DNA of 64,000 nucleotides from Diploscapter coronatus (GCA_964036155.1 OZ038422.1:76841201-76905200), one strand, 5' to 3'; shown: positions 24,201 through 38,471, counted from the stretch's first letter. Notes: generated by a model not told the origin, from the letters alone. Numbers and translations are program-made.

Positions 24201-27200
24201 TTAAAATAATAAAATAGTGTTTCCAGATGTTCATGCCGAATCTTCAAAAGCACATGATTACAATTCCCGTCTCTCTGACTTTGATTTCTCTTGCTTGGTG
24301 GCAGAATTTCGTCCATGCAGATTCTGTATTTCCTCCGATTAGGAGCATGGCAAAGTCAGTCTTCATTAATACACTTTTCGCATTATTTATTTTGAAAGTA
24401 TATTATACACTGGTTGCAAACCATCATTATTCCATCTCATCTTCAATTTAGCATATTATTAATTTGTGAAATAATGAGGAAGTTACACGTGCTTGCAATG
24501 TTGTGTAATATCTATGTTAGTGTCTAAATGTCGTATAATTAGATTCGCATCCCGTCTGTCCGAGCGTCGTTCCAAAACCTACGCATTCGTGTCCCTGTGG
24601 AAGATGTGCATCTATTTTGTCTGCATGTTCTTGTTCATGTCTGCCAGAATGAATCTGGAGGATTTGTTACAAGTACGTCTTATTATCGCTGTGAAAAATT
24701 CATGCAACATTTATGCTTTACGTGTTTTTAAGTTTAGTGATGGGTGTTATGCAAGAATTTCAGCTTATGAAATTTAAAAATGTATTTTCAGAGAGACCCT
24801 TTCGGCAATAAATTCCTGATCGTCACCGGCCACCATATGAACCAGAGTCAGATCGACAAATTCCAGAAGAGAATTGATGATATCATTGCGAGGGAAAGTC
24901 GAGAAAATGGCTATTACGAAGCGCCAAAACCCGCTAAACCAACGACGAAAAAGCCTTGGAATCCAAACGAGGTTTAAAACTAATCATCCTTCAAAAATGT
25001 CTAAATTTTACTATTTTAGGGCATATCCGTAGTGGATACAGGAGATTATCGCGTGAAAAGAGCAATCAGCCCTGATGAAGAGGACGAAATCCTGCAGATA
25101 CCGGAATATCAGGTAGATCTAGCATTTTTCCTATAAATTACGATGTTTTAGCTTTTCACTGATTATGTTCAACGCTCCCAAATCACTATGGAATATGACG
25201 CCTTGTGGATCGTGATCGTGCAATTCTGTGCGGTTTTCGTATGCTATCACAGCAGTAAATTTGCTTGCAAGGTAAGGTTTCTTTATTTTGAAAAAAATAT
25301 TTCAACCCTAAAATTAATATAATTTTAATTATGATATAGCTCCTATTTTTCAGGTAATGATGCAGCGTATGGGTTTCGCATTGCCAGTGGCGTTGTCTGT
25401 TCCTGCCACCATATTCCTCCTCTCTAATTCCTGCTATTTGAGAATGAAAAATCCATGCCACTTAACCGGATTTCTTACTGTGGTAAGTTCTGATTTTTTA
25501 GAAAAAAAAAACTATTCTTATTTTCAGGAACTTTTCTGGACTTGTGACAATTCGCCCTTTTCCATATCAGATTTCCTCTTGAGTCCTCAAACGTGGATTT
25601 GGTTGAGTTGGCTGATCTCTCAGTTCTGGATCACAATTCATCTGTGGAACCCGAAACACGAGCGATTGGCGAAAAGTGAAAAGTACGGAAGATCATTTTA
25701 ATTTGAGAAAACTGTTTCAAAATTCTAATCAGAAAGACTGCTCTTATTATCAATCTTTTCCTGGATAAGCGGGAAACATTCGATTTTAATTTCGCCTTAC
25801 CTAAAACTTTCAGACTCTTCATTCTCCCCTATTACGTTGGAGCCTTCGTTGATCAATCCTTGGCTTTCAACCGACGTCGAGACGACAAAGCCAAAATCAA
25901 GGCTGAAGATCTGGAATTGGACCAGGAGGACTCGAGTCTGACCTATGAAACTATCCCTGGACTACAGCCGCCCAAAGCACCTCCGTCCGTGTGCTCTGCA
26001 AGCAGCAGCAAAATGGAGAATGGACTTATTAGGTAAGACATTTCAGTGTTTATATCGAATTAGTGTTTCCTATCATGAACTTTTTCACGAATCGAATCTC
26101 GACGCCATTTATAATTTCGTCATTTAGGGACTTGCATCATGCATTCAATGAATAAACATTAGTTTTAAAAGAAGGAATCAAATTTCGACCTGTAAAAATA
26201 TAGTCGTTTGTTCAGAGACGCAGCCAGCTCAGCAGATGCGATCACGAAGATCTACGCATGCTGTACGATGTGGCACGAGACTCCAGTCGAGATGATCTGC
26301 ATGCTGAAGAGCATATTCCGACTCGATGAAGACCAGTGCGCCAGGAGAAATGCACAGAAATACCTCAAGGTCTCCCATTTTAATATATAGAATTTTATTG
26401 CATATCATATGTATCATTAGATGACAGATAAAATGCATTTTCATGATGCCAGTTTTAATTAAACTCTGATTTTCTTTAACTATTAAAATTTCAGATAATT
26501 GATCCCGACTATTACGAATTCGAAGCCCATATCTACTTCGACGATGCGTTCGACGTGAATGAATATGGAGAGCCGGTGATCAACAAATTCGTTAAACAAC
26601 TGCTCGAAGTCATCGATCAGGCTGCTAGGTTAGAAATTTAAAAATAAAAGCGTTTTCCAAATCTTCTCGTTTTTCGCATATTAATTTCTTAGATTATTTA
26701 TTCTTAAAGAGCATGATATATGATAAAAATTGATTTTTAGCGCCGTCCACCAAACTCAAGTGCGTCTGAAATCCCCGAAGAAAATGAAGACTCCTTACGG
26801 AGGAAGAATTACTTACATCATGCCTGGAAAGAACAAATTGACGGTGCATTTGAAGGACAAACATAAGATTCGACACAGGAAGAGATGGAGTCAGGTAACA
26901 AATTACGATGTTTGAACTTCAAGTCTCATTTCCTTTTCCTATCCGCAGATAAATGTAGATCTTTGTCGTATCATTACAACACCATGATTTCTAACAATCG
27001 GATAGACTGCGTTACTGTAATGGCATTACTTTGCGAAATTTTTTCTAGTGTTTCAATTTGATAAATTTTCATTGTGCAAAATCTTTCCAAGGGTTTTATT
27101 GGCGAAATATTTTCAGGTGATGTATCTTTACTACCTGCTGGGCTTCAGACTCATGATGAAAGTGGATGAGCCCTCGCGGAAAGAGGTTATTTCTGAGAAC

Positions 27201-30200
27201 ACCTTCATCCTCACTCTGGATGGAGACGTCGACTTCACCCCTCCTTGTGTCCATCTGCTGGTCGATTTGATGAAGAAGAATCGTCGTCTAGGGGCTGCCT
27301 GCGGCAGAATTCATCCTCGTGGTTCAGGTCGATATTTTTATCATTTGTTTAATAAAAATGAAAATTGATTGAGCAACTTTATGATTCAATATTTTTCTAG
27401 ATATTCTTATATTTTGTAAGAAACTTTATTAAAATCTCTTAATCTTACTCATCTCATGGCTTGATTTAGATCTGAAAATTCACAATATTTTCTCTGGTTT
27501 TTCTATCTTAGTTATTGTGCAATTTAAGGCTTGATGGTGTGGTACCAGAAATTCGAGTACGCAGTTGGTCACTGGCTTCAGAAAGCTACTGAGCATATGA
27601 TCGGTTGTGTGATGTGTTCTCCAGGTTTAATATTTTTTTTTACTGTTTTCCAAAATAAAAAAAATCAGGTTGCTTCTCACTATTCCGAAGCTACGCATTG
27701 ATGGACGACAACGTGACAAGGAAGTACGCATCCAAATCTTCAGAACCTCTCGACTACATTCAGTACGATCAGGGAGAGGATCGATGGCTATGCACTTTGT
27801 TGCTACAGAGGTCACTTTAAAATTTCTAATGCTGGATTTAGAAAGAAAACATGGAATCGTCACATTTTTCAATTAAAAACTTTCTTATCATCAGTAGGTA
27901 AAAAAATGAACAAGTAGTTTTGATTAAGTTTGAATGTGTTTCAATTTTCCTTACGAAATTTCCTCGATTTTTACGAGAAAAAGACATTCATTGTTGCTGT
28001 TGAAGTTCATAGATTTTTATTCTCAAGCATGCTGAATGTAGCAAATTTCAGAGGTTACCGAGTCGAATATTGTGCAGCTTCCGACGCCCTGACCTACGCT
28101 CCAGAAGGCTTCAACGAGTTCTTCAATCAGCGTCGCAGATGGATTCCCTCCACAATCGCGAATATCTACGATCTGCTCAAGGACTACAAGAATGTCGTAT
28201 CTGTCAACGAGAATATCAGTATTTGGTGAGGATTTCACTTTTTTTTTTTTTTTTTTAAATTTTATTTTAAATATTGAGGTTTTTATTAGTAATTCAATTT
28301 CATTTCACTTATCTAATATCAAATTTATAATAATCAGTTTTAGTTTCATTAACTTTCTATGAACGTGAAAAATCTTATTTCAATTTATCTAAATTACAAT
28401 ATAAAAGCTATTTAGAAAATGAAGATCAAACCTTTCATGACTGAAATATTCCATTTCCAGGTACATAGTCTACCAACTGCTGATGCTGATTTCCTCGATC
28501 CTCGGTCCGGGCACAATTTTCCTGATGATCGTGGGTGCCATTTCCATCTCATTCAACATCGACACCGTTTGGTCTCTGCTCATCGTCACTATCCCTGTAG
28601 CCACATTCTGCATTGTCTGCTTGACAATGAAGCAGGAGAGACAGGTCATTTTTTACTTTAATAAAATTTAAATTCTTACGAATTAAAACTAACACAAGTA
28701 TTCTAAAAAAAAATACGCATTTTATCATTGTTTTTCAACACTTATTCAATTCTTTCATCCACAACGAAGAAAATAAACCGTTTTTATGCTATTCAGCACC
28801 AAATTAAGAATAAAGACTAGTCTTTTCATTTAGATTAATAAACTAATTTATTTTTTATAGCTACTATTCGCCCAAGTGATCGGCGCTCTGTTTGCCATGT
28901 TGATGACAGCCGTCATCGTGGGAACGTCGTTGCAGATTCAGAAGGACGGAATTCTTTCCCCGCATTCCATTTTCTTGTTCGCAGTCATTGCCTCGTTCCT
29001 CACTGCAGCCATACTTCATCCACTCGAATTCACCTGCATCATTCCGAGCATTCTGTACTTCTTGGCCATTCCTTGCATGTGAGTAGAAAATTGGTTTAAA
29101 AAATTAGAAAAAAAGAACAAAAACTAACATTTTTCCAAGAAGAGTCAAATTTTATGATGATACAATAATTGATTCAGTGGTAAATGATTTTTTCATGCAA
29201 TCAAAAAGTAGATGAAGAGATTTTTTGTCAAATTTAGCAAGGATGAAAATTTATGAATTTTGAGAATAACTTACCACAAATTCGGTTCATTCAGGTACAT
29301 GCTGCTCCCGATCTACAGTATCTGCAATTTGAATACGGTATGCTGGGGAACGAGAGAAGACCCTCGACCTGCGGAGAAGAATGATCTGGCCAAGAAGCAG
29401 CAGCAACATATCGATAAGGCTAAACTCGAGCTTATTGAGGCTGGAGTTCAGGTAAATTGTAAAATAGTTTAATTTTATTTCAACTTGGAAACCTTAGGTC
29501 ATGCGAAATAGTATGGGAAGGGCATTTTTCCTTATATTACATTTTTTCATAGAAAATATGAAATTTATTGATTTCTAGAATTTTTGTAATAATTTCCTCT
29601 TCAGGAAAATGTTGCCTCCGGCTGCAGTCGTCTTCTGTGCTGTTTGCCTTCCAATAAAATCGACCCAATGAACGTAGTGATCAACGAGAAATTGAATGAA
29701 ATCACGAAGAAATTGGAGAGGCTTGAGAGGAAAACTCAACCTGGACTTGGAAGAAGGTAAACTACTTTAAAAATTAGCATAAATCCCTTATATTTTTAAA
29801 GTTTTATTTTCTTCTCATATTAAAAATGCAATGAATCAGGAATGTAACTGAGTTTCTATTCTAAAAATCTCAAACCCATCTTAAACTTGCAAATAAATAT
29901 CAAATGTGTGGATTCTGATTGTTCTGATTGCAGATCCTCCATCATTTCGAGCGGAGGAATTCCCGTTGACAAATGCTCAGAGATCGACGAGGATGAACAA
30001 GCGGAATTGGAAGATGCATTGGAAATGTCGAATCAGTCGCATGCTGCAAAGAAGAACCAGAAATGGAAACAGTCACAGTCAGAGGCTTGGTTGCAGGATA
30101 AATCTTTGAAGAGGTTAGTAAAACTATTTTTAATCCTATCTTGAAAAATAATTTTAAAGTGAATAGTAAATACTTTCATTTTTACATAATTCAGATCCAA

Positions 30201-32209
30201 TTTGAAAAGTTTATATTTTGACACAAATTTATGAATAAGCGATTTTCAAACTATCAAAAAGTTCTAATTTTCTTTTAATAATTAAAAATTCAGAGCCGAA
30301 AGAGAATTCATCGACACTGAAGAAGAGACGTTCTGGTTAGATGTGATTGATAAATACCTGTCACCGATCACCATGGATAGCAAAGAAACTGAGAGAATTC
30401 GAGCTGGTCTTTTGGACTTGAGAAACCGAGTAAATTTTTAACTTTGTTTTAAATTTGAAGTTAATTATTTCTCACATATTTAACTATTTTCTTTTTGAAG
30501 TTTAAGAGTACAAGTCAACTTTTTTATTTACGAAAAATGGAGAATAATATGAAAATAGGAATAAATTGCAAAAAAAAAAACTTAAATTTCAGGTAACAGC
30601 GGGCTTCTTCATGCTGAACATAGTATTCATCATCGTGGTGCTCGTTCTTCAGTTGCAAAAGGACTGTCTCCACATCGAATGGCCTCTGGGACCGAAGTTC
30701 AACCACACAGTCAGAGTCTGCAATGGCGACACCAAGGATGAAGTGTGGAAAGTCACCAGGTACAATATTCTTCCATTTTAGTACTGTTTAAAGTGAACTT
30801 TGAATTGAAATGTAGATGGTCTTCGATATTTTAAACAGTAAAACTCAAGAATAAGTTCAAAAGAATGGCAATTATGATTTTAGGCTGCAGCTAGAACCTA
30901 TCGGACTCGTCTTTCTGATTTTCTTCATGAGCATTTTGGTTATTCAGGTAAATTTGATAGTTGAAAAATAATGTGAATATCAAAATTAGATCATTTTTGA
31001 AAGAATAAGAACAATGATCTTCATAAACTCCTTTTGAAAATATAAAGCTCATGCTTGTGATAGATTTTAGACCATAGCATTTCTAGGGTTAATAATAATT
31101 TTTGAAATGATAATTATTTATTTTAAAAAATATAAATAATTTCAGTTCCTCGCTATGTTGTGCCATCGATTCGGCACTCTTGCACACATCATCGCCTCGA
31201 CCGAATTGTTCTGCTTCCGAAAGACGATGGACAAACTGAGTGAAGACGAACTCGTCATACAGAATGCGGTCGACATCGTCAGGGAATTGCAGCAGATCAG
31301 AGGCGTCGATGAAAATGCCACTGAGGAAGAGGTAGAATTGGAAGAAAATTATGCTAATTGATTAAAGCTTTTGGAAAATCTAAATCGTGGATGAAAAGCA
31401 TTGTCTTTGTCTTGGTTTTTCATCTAGATTTTTACATTTTTTCCTGCAGAATTTAAAAAGAGTTATAAATTCTGAGATTCTCATGGAAAAAAGTCTGACA
31501 CTAAGAATTTCTATGAATTTTAATATCTGAAAAATAATTGCAAAGATATCATTTTCAGCCAACCGAAGAGCGGGGAATTTCCCGACGTCGAGTCGTTGCA
31601 AATCTCGAATCCTCGCGAAGATCTATGATGAAACGAAAGACCGAAACACTGGATGCAGCTTTCAAGAAGAGGTGGGATTAATTTAATTTTACGCTAAAAA
31701 TTAGAGCAATTCATTTTTAGATTCTTCGCCCTATCGAGTGAGCATCAGGTCGAGCAAAACACAGGTGGATTTTCATCTCGGGACAATACGAAGCGATTGA
31801 CGATGAGGAAAGGAACCATCAGGGCGCTAGAACACTGGAGGGATAACTTGTTTGGCACGATTGATAAGAGACAGGTATCATTATCATGTCTTTTTTTGAA
31901 AAATATTAAGTTTCAACAAATTTCATGATCCAATGAACTTCTAATTTTTATTTCTCATAGAACTTTCCGCCTCAAAGACCTATAAAAATTGAAATTATTT
32001 TGAGACTCATTTAGCCAATAGAATTAATGAAAAAAATTTAGGATGACCCCGATTCGATAGCCACGGATCAAAGTGGAAGTGGGGCTCAAAACAGCGTCCG
32101 AGGGCCTGCCCAACGAAGACTTGAAAGACTATTTAATGAGCCTGGAGATGGGGCTGGAAGAAAAAGAGGATCCTGGGACAAAGCAGAAATGGATTCCAGG
32201 AGATTCTAG
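18218..32209 (+). CDS. chs: Chitin synthase (GT2 family), nematode CHS type
   Basis: Polymerises UDP-GlcNAc into chitin while extruding it; nematodes use it for eggshell and pharyngeal lining. About 35 exons, beginning 18218-18259, 18301-18414, 19735-19835, 22553-22623, 23257-23424, 23631-23794, continuing through catalytic exons 27117-27327, 27529-27624, 27669-27810, 28052-28225 and ending 32042-32209; 1660 residues. All 34 introns are GT-AG with consistent phase. An N-terminal cytosolic head is followed by a first membrane block (about 110-480). Catalytic motifs: TLDGDVDF near 863, YDQGEDRWLCTLL near 965, QRRRW near 1004. Then come five or more membrane spans, CWGTRE near 1184, a coiled coil (NEKLNEITKKLERLE) near 1245, two more spans and a basic/acidic tail. 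The length is nearer C. elegans CHS-2 than CHS-1 as I recall them. An alternative end exists: reading past 31331 gives stop at 31361. Confidence 0.95.
21589..21845 (+). CDS. chs: Alternative first coding exon of the chitin synthase gene
   Basis: An ATG-initiated 85-codon open exon inside the 2.7 kb intron between 19835 and 22553. It ends TCGGC before GTAAGA, leaving phase 2, the same phase as the upstream exon, so it joins the exon at 22553 in frame. A TAA lies directly before the ATG in the same frame, so it cannot be an internal coding exon. The acceptor ACTATAG at about 21580 would suit a spliced leader. The encoded head is Ser/Thr/Pro/Gln-rich and unlike the upstream head. Codon use is coding-like. 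Confidence 0.6.
23474..23497. repeat. AT microsatellite in a chitin synthase intron
   Basis: Runs of TA dinucleotides interrupted by a few Ts in the intron after exon 23257-23424. No function evident. Confidence 0.7.
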
Positions 32210-33840
32210 AAAATTATCTCTAAATTGTTTTTTTTTTTCTAATTTTACAAATCACATTCTAACATTCTAGAGCTAAACAAACCAAGTTTTCTTCTTATAT
32301 TATTTTCTCAGAATATCATTTCTAGGAATCTCTTACTTCTAAAACATCATGAAGTTTTACAAGTTTCAAGTCGTACCTAATTTTTCGATCAATTAATTTT
32401 ATTCCGATGTTATTGCCATAACTGATATCCGCATCTCGGTAACTCTATTTGGCTTTTACTGCCGATAATTATCATTTAACCTTCACTAAAATGCTGTTTC
32501 TCGATTGAACAGGTTGTTTTCTGTAGATATTCCGTATTTATTCATTAATTATTTTGCCCGTAGTTGAAGCTCAATAACTTTGCTCGAACAATTTCGTGAT
32601 GCCTCGCAATTTTCCGTACCTGCCGTAAAATCTAAAGTAGAAGTTCATAGAGTTCTATCAAGAGGAAGCCTCTATTTTACGGACTTATAGTTTAGGTTTC
32701 GCGGTATCTTTTTCATTCAAATTTCCTGAGACTGGGTCTTTTTCGATTCTTTCATTCTCTTCTAGTCTTTCTGTAATTATAAACGCTTTCAAAATGATGA
32801 GGTTTATGCAATACCGCAGTTTTATGTGCGTGGTCTTTCTCTCATTTTTAAAGGGGAGAAATAAGAAGATTAGGATCCGCTCATAAAACCATGTATTATT
32901 GCAAAAACTCATGTTTTTTTTCCATTTTTGCATTGTATTTCTTTAAAATATGTATCCTTTCACTTCACATTCTCACTACAAGTCTTTCAGCTTCGTGGTT
33001 CTTTCAAAGGCATTGCCGTTAGATTTTATTTCCTTTTTAATTCTTTAGGCCGCCTCAATTTCTAATTTGCTTTCTGATTTGTTGAATATCGACGAATTTT
33101 GTCAGTATTTGTACCGTAAGAATGAATCGGATACAAAATAAATGGATTTCATGATGAATGATTTTTGCCCCTAATTCCAAGATAAATGATATTTTCAAGA
33201 AGAAAAGTGAAGATTTTCAGTAAATTAAAGATTAATATGCATTACACCTAGAATAAGTTTTTGAAAAACAAATATCGAAATTTACGTTAGTTGATTATCT
33301 TGATCGATGACCCTTTTGGGGCTCCTAGAAAAAGACACCGGCTTTTTTCTTTTCCTATCTTGCCTCCCCATACTATTTCTTAGAAAAACCGATGTCTTTT
33401 TCTAACTGGTGTCCCGATGTTCTGGTGTCTTTTTCTATTAGCCAATTAAATCATTGAATGCTAAACAGATTTATGCTAATTTCAATAGGATAAGTTAAGA
33501 ATTAAATTATGTCAAAACATTAATCATTGCCCTATTAATAATGCTGTTTCAGATTTAATTAACACATGACCCCCTTGCTTGCAAATAAATGAATTTTTTA
33601 TCTATAAATCATGCGTGTCAGAATTTGTGAGAAGGATTAAAGTTTTAGACCAAAGAAGCCTTGAGTCCTAAGACATTTATCAGTGATTATCAAGTATTCA
33701 TAATTTCAATCGAACTGGAATGATCGAATATTTAAAATCACTACAAATATAAAATGAAGCAATCAGTAAATTATATACAGATACAAATTTCAGAGGCTTA
33801 TAATTGAATTGGTTTTCCTTTGGTTGACGGTAAAAACGTC
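32210..33840. other. Intergenic between chitin synthase and the VWA-CUB array
   Basis: AT-rich, no exon supported. Contains the inverted-repeat element at 32622-32683, a weaker hairpin near 33318-33430 in which AGAAAAAGACACCGG faces CCGATGTCTTTTTCT, and a likely spliced-leader acceptor (CAAATTTCAG at about 33784-33793) before the first CUB gene. Confidence 0.5.
32622..32683. repeat. Short inverted-repeat element, CCGTAAAATCTAAA family
   Basis: Begins GCCGTAAAATCTAAAGTAGA and ends with CTCTATTTTACGG, a partial inverse. Its first 30 bases match those of the elements at 43775 and 45236. Confidence 0.55.
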
Positions 33841-35845
33841 ATGAAATCGGTTCTAATATTTTACATCGTTAATTTTTCATTATTCGCTAAAATACTTGGG
33901 GAAAATTATCAGGATAATAGAGGTTAGAAACTGACTTATTTAATACTTGTTCCAATTATACATTCTGAGTTGTCAATGATAAATTTTAATAAATATAATT
34001 TAGAAATTAAACAAGATTTCAAAAATGCTGATAAAATACCTGGATCGATTATGATGGTGAATTTTATCGATGCTTCTGGCAGTAATCTTGATGCAATAAA
34101 TGATGTAAGTGATTTTAAAGTATACAATTTTCAATTATCGGAATATACAATTTTTCTAATCAAAACCTTTCGAAAAGGAATGGTAAAAATTAAATCCCCA
34201 GGTGGATATGCTAAATCTCATTTTTGATCAATTTTCCCGCATAAAAGATGATCTGGATTGTAAATACGGTTTATGTGAAAAAAATAGAAATAAAAAATCG
34301 AAAAATTCATAATCCAAAATGAACACATTTTCGCATAATTATTCGGATTGCAATTCTCGCATTTGAGCACAATCACTATCCGATGAATATATAAACAGGA
34401 TTGACGATAATAAATAATTTTTAATTTAGTCTATGACTAATTACATCATCAATATATTTAGACCAGGTTATTTTAGTGGGCAAGTAAGAAGTATCATAGC
34501 AGGTATACGCTACCTTTTAAATTCATAATTATTTATTTAAATATATAATTCATCGAAAGTTTTAACTGATAGCTAAAATAATAATGAAAAATATAAACGT
34601 TAAAATTTAATGAGATTTATGACTTTATGTGCGGCATATGATTTCATTCCATTCCCTTCTAATGTTACATCACAAGATCAAGTGAACGACGCAAGAATAT
34701 TTTTATTAAATGCAGTTCAACCTTATAGAGGAATATTCGATTTACAAGCGTAATTTTTATGAGCTTTCTGAATATTTTTAGATAAAATTCTATCTATGAT
34801 TTATAATTTTAGATCTGTCAACACATTTCTAAGCGAAAAAGAATATTCAGCGTTCGACCCATTTAATGAAATGCCACCATTTGCATTTATTTGGAGCTAT
34901 AGCGAGTTAGTCTCTTTTGACTGTGCATATGTGCATGAAAATGATTACAGCATCTATATTACTGAATTTATTGAAATTAAATATTTAGAACAATAAATGG
35001 TATCAGTAACTTCCTTAATGCAACATCAAGATTACACGATCACGTTAGATTTGTAGATCACAATTTTAATAAATATTTTAGGGATTCATTGTGATTGTAA
35101 TTGAAAATCAACTAACTCGTCAAAAGATGACGCAGTATTTACAAATTCTACCACAATCAAATATCTGTTCGCATAAACAACAATGGATAGTTGACTGGTT
35201 GTACGCTAGAATGGTTCACAAGTATGGCTAATCATATCGATATTGCTCTATTTATAATAATATCATATAATTCTATGTTTTTCTAGATACGATGTTCCAT
35301 CGATTAATCAAACGGGAACAAATGGTGTAATAGCATCTCCGAATTATCCGAATAATTACAATGCCTTCTCATTTGTAGATTATTATATTACTGCTTCATC
35401 AAATTTTTCTGAGGTTAGTGTCGACATATTTATTTTCAATGTTTGTATTGTATGGATATTTTTCACTAGAATTTTAAAATTAGCAAACCGTGTGCATAAA
35501 ATCTCAGGTAACTAATAATAGTAATAGTGGAGTACAAAATTTAATTTTCTTTAATATAGGAAAATATTGGCATTTTTCAGATTCTTCTAACAGTGATTGA
35601 TTTTGATCTTGCATATTCATCACATCTTTTCGTTTATAAAGGAATGATAATGGATGATGATGATCAAATTTTTAAGTAAGAAATCTTGTTTATATGTTCA
35701 GCTAGAAAACACACTATTCAGTTGGGAGGGTAACATGGACCCGGGAACAATAGGGAGAATCCCATCAACCACTGCCGCAATTCGTTTCATGAGCAATCAC
35801 TATTATGTGAGCAGAGGATTCGAAATATCGTGGACGGCAATTTAA
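33841..35845 (+). CDS. Secreted VWA-like/CUB protein, array member 1
   Basis: Ten exons: 33841-33922, 34004-34104, 34430-34502, 34629-34749, 34813-34905, 34989-35043, 35082-35221, 35287-35413, 35581-35675, 35722-35845; 336 residues. Signal peptide MKSVLIFYIVNFSLFAKILG. The middle resembles a von Willebrand A domain: FIDASGSN supplies a DxSxS MIDAS-like motif, and later come FLLNAVQPYRGIFDLQ and GFIVIVIENQLT. The C-terminal 115 residues are a CUB domain (TNGVIASPNYPNNY; FEISWTAI end), but without the usual disulphide Cys. Such VWA-CUB proteins are common in nematode intestine and infection responses; that role is inferred. The acceptor before exon 4 reads ACTTTAT with GT following, not AG, although length and phase match the paralogues exactly. 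Neighbours are the same gene in tandem. Confidence 0.8.
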
Positions 35846-36444
35846 ACATCTATTTCTTAAACAATTTTCACCGATTATCTTCACTCAATGCAATAAAATT
35901 TTTAAACAATGTTGTAATTCCCAAATCAATGTTCCATATTTTAAACTGTCAGGAATAAATAAAATGAAGATGACTTTGAGCTACATTTGCAGGATAATGT
36001 CATGAAATTTTGTGTTAGGAAACTAAGATCAGTCTTCAGTAATAAAATATTTATCAAAGTAAATATATAACGAAATAAAAATGTTTGCTTCAATTTTACA
36101 ATCACTAGGAGAAATAAAATGATACTGAAGGTGGTTTATCAATTTTTCGAGATCATAAAATTTTTAGATGGCTGGAAAAGTGTATTTGTATCGTGCATTA
36201 TCAGTCAAGATCAAGTAGGGGAAGTTGAATCTATTTCTTAATATTAAGCAGTGTATTAATTTTTTGCCTATCAACTTCTAACATAATCGTATTAAAATAT
36301 TAGAAATTTCAAACTCTAATCAATTCATAAACACGGGGCGAAAAAGAAATGGATTGAAATCAATAGTTTTCTATAATTACACAAGCAATTTCAAATTACT
36401 CTAGAATATTCCATAAATTCGATTCAGTTTTCAGGTGCTGTGAA
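35846..36444. other. Spacer between VWA-CUB genes 1 and 2
   Basis: 599 bases, AT-rich, no exon. TTTTCAG ending at 36434, ten bases before the next ATG, is a probable spliced-leader acceptor. Confidence 0.5.
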
Positions 36445-38471
36445 ATGAAAATTCCCTTACAATTTTACGTCACCTATGTCGTTGCAATTACGATAAATCG
36501 AATAGGTGCATCAAACAAGTTTAGAGATGGTAATTATTTCTAATTTTATCTACCAAACATCTAGTGCTTACATATTATATTATCCTTGATCAAAATTATC
36601 TATTACATGCGAAAGAAACAAATTTTTACAGATGTCGATATTCTTAGCAAAGGGTATCAAGTACCATATCCGTTTTTCGCTGTGCATTTTATTGATGGTA
36701 GTAGCCGAGACGGGAATGCTGTAAATGACGTTGGAATAATTTTAATTTGAGTTTTTAAGTTAAATAAATTTAGTCTACAACAAATTATATTCAATTTTTA
36801 TTGGACGGCAATCATTTTACTCCCCAAGTAAGGAACATAATAACAGGCAAGTACAATTTAACCATTCAAAAATAATTTCAAATAAAGTTACAATAATTTT
36901 TCAGAGTATCAGATAAAATTTCACCTTTATTTCAATTTATTTTTACTATAAATGCAAGCATGAACATAATATATATGTGAAATTATTCAAGTCCGATCTA
37001 GTTAAGATCGTTTATTATTGAAATCCGACTATTTTGCGTTGAAAATAAACGGAAAAGGGAGAAAGACATGTTATCCGATGACACATTGCACACAATTTAT
37101 TGTTATCGATTTTAATAGGATATCAAAATAAGTTGTGTGCAATGTGTCGTATGGTAAAAAGCATTGTCTCACTAATGCGAGAATTGCGTGTTTTTCTCTT
37201 CCACCATTTTAAATTCAACGTAAAGTAGTCGAATTGCAATAATAGTCCATCTTATGATAGGATAATTTTGCTAAAGTTTAAATTTTCTGATTTCAGTAGC
37301 AGCCTCTGACCTGATTGCATTTCCGTCTAATGTAACAACATCTCAACAGGTCTTAGATGCTAGAGATTATTTACTGAATGAAACTCAGCTCTACGGAGGA
37401 ATATTTGATTTACAGGCGTAAAAATATTATTTTTGGATATTCATAATATAATAGTATTTAACCTAGATCTGTGAATACATTCTTATCAAGCAGTAAGTAT
37501 TCTGTATTTGATCCCTCCATTTATTCTCCACCGTGGGCAGTTATATGGAGTTATAGAAAGTATAGTGAACTTTAAATTTATCAAATAATGTACATATGCA
37601 CATATTTTAGCACTATAAATGGATATAATAACTTTCTTAATGCGGTATCAAAATTGCATACTTCTGTGTGTAATGATATTATTAAATGAAATAAATTTTG
37701 CATTCTTAGGGATTTGAAGTACTAGTTATTGAAAATGAATTAACTCGGAATAAAATGACACAATATATGTACATATTGCCTCAATCGAATATTGGCTCGC
37801 ATCAACAACAGTGGATAACTGATTGGATAGTCGCTCGAGTGAATATGAAGCAAGTTCATTTTTACAAAAATTTCAGTTTGGATATTATAATTTATAAACC
37901 ACAAAAGTTATAACTAATTCGTTATTGACTAGCAATCATTTTTAGAAATATTTCAAATCCAAATATTAGAATTATTGAACATGACGCGGGATATATATGG
38001 GAAATTTAGGAACCAAGTACAAATTGTAAATCAAACCGGCTCAACCGGAATAATCACTTCTCCAAACTATCCAAATAATTTTCCATATGACACATTCATT
38101 GATTACTACATTTCGTCGACTTCTGAGTTCAATGAGGTTAATCATAGATCAAATATATTTATTACTTATATATCTTTTTTAAATATGCATTAGATTTTTA
38201 GATCGTTCTAAATATAGTTGAGTTTGAAGTAGGAACCTATGCCAGAGTATTCGTATACAAGGGCTTGATTATGGACGATGAGGATCTTATGTATACGTAA
38301 GATTTTCAATTTGAGCAGTGTTTCAGAAATAAATGAACAAACTTTAGTTGGAGTGGAACACTGAATCCTGGGACAAGTTTCAAAATTCCGTCATCGTCGG
38401 CAACGATTCGCTTCTACAGTACTGTTGCAGAAGTTCTCCGCGGATTTAAAATATCTTGGACTGCAGCCTAG
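36445..38471 (+). CDS. Secreted VWA-like/CUB protein, array member 2
   Basis: Ten exons: 36445-36529, 36632-36729, 36774-36846, 37297-37417, 37467-37559, 37611-37665, 37710-37849, 38010-38136, 38202-38296, 38348-38471; 336 residues, the same length as member 1 with near-identical exon sizes. Signal peptide MKIPLQFYVTYVVAITI. The VWA-like region has FIDGSSRDG, so the MIDAS-like DxSxS is weakened. CUB starts NQTGSTGIITSPNYPNN and ends RGFKISWTAA. The exon 4 acceptor is a normal TTTCAG here. Two introns have GC donors (GGCAAG at 36847, AAGCAAGT at 37850). Intron 3 carries an inverted-repeat insertion at 37001-37256. Confidence 0.85.
37001..37256. mobile_element. MITE-like inverted-repeat element in intron 3 of CUB gene 2
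   Basis: Outer arms: GTTAAGATCGTTTATTATTG then ATCCGACTATTTTGCGTTGA on the left, mirrored on the right as CATAAGATGGACTATTATTG then TTCGACTACTTTACGTTGA. The inner arms are a perfect 17-base pair, GACACATTGCACACAA against TTGTGTGCAATGTGTC. Total about 256 bases; the homologous introns in members 1 and 3 are shorter. Non-coding, so non-autonomous if mobile. Confidence 0.7.

Noticed and set aside
31332..31361. Chitin synthase ending at the stop at 31361
   Set aside because: A GT donor at 31332 joins in phase to three further coding exons with coding-like basic and acidic content; kept only as a possible alternative end.
33318..33430. Mobile element around AGAAAAAGACACCGG repeats
   Set aside because: Arms are short and T-rich, with three loose copies rather than a clean pair; could be chance low complexity.
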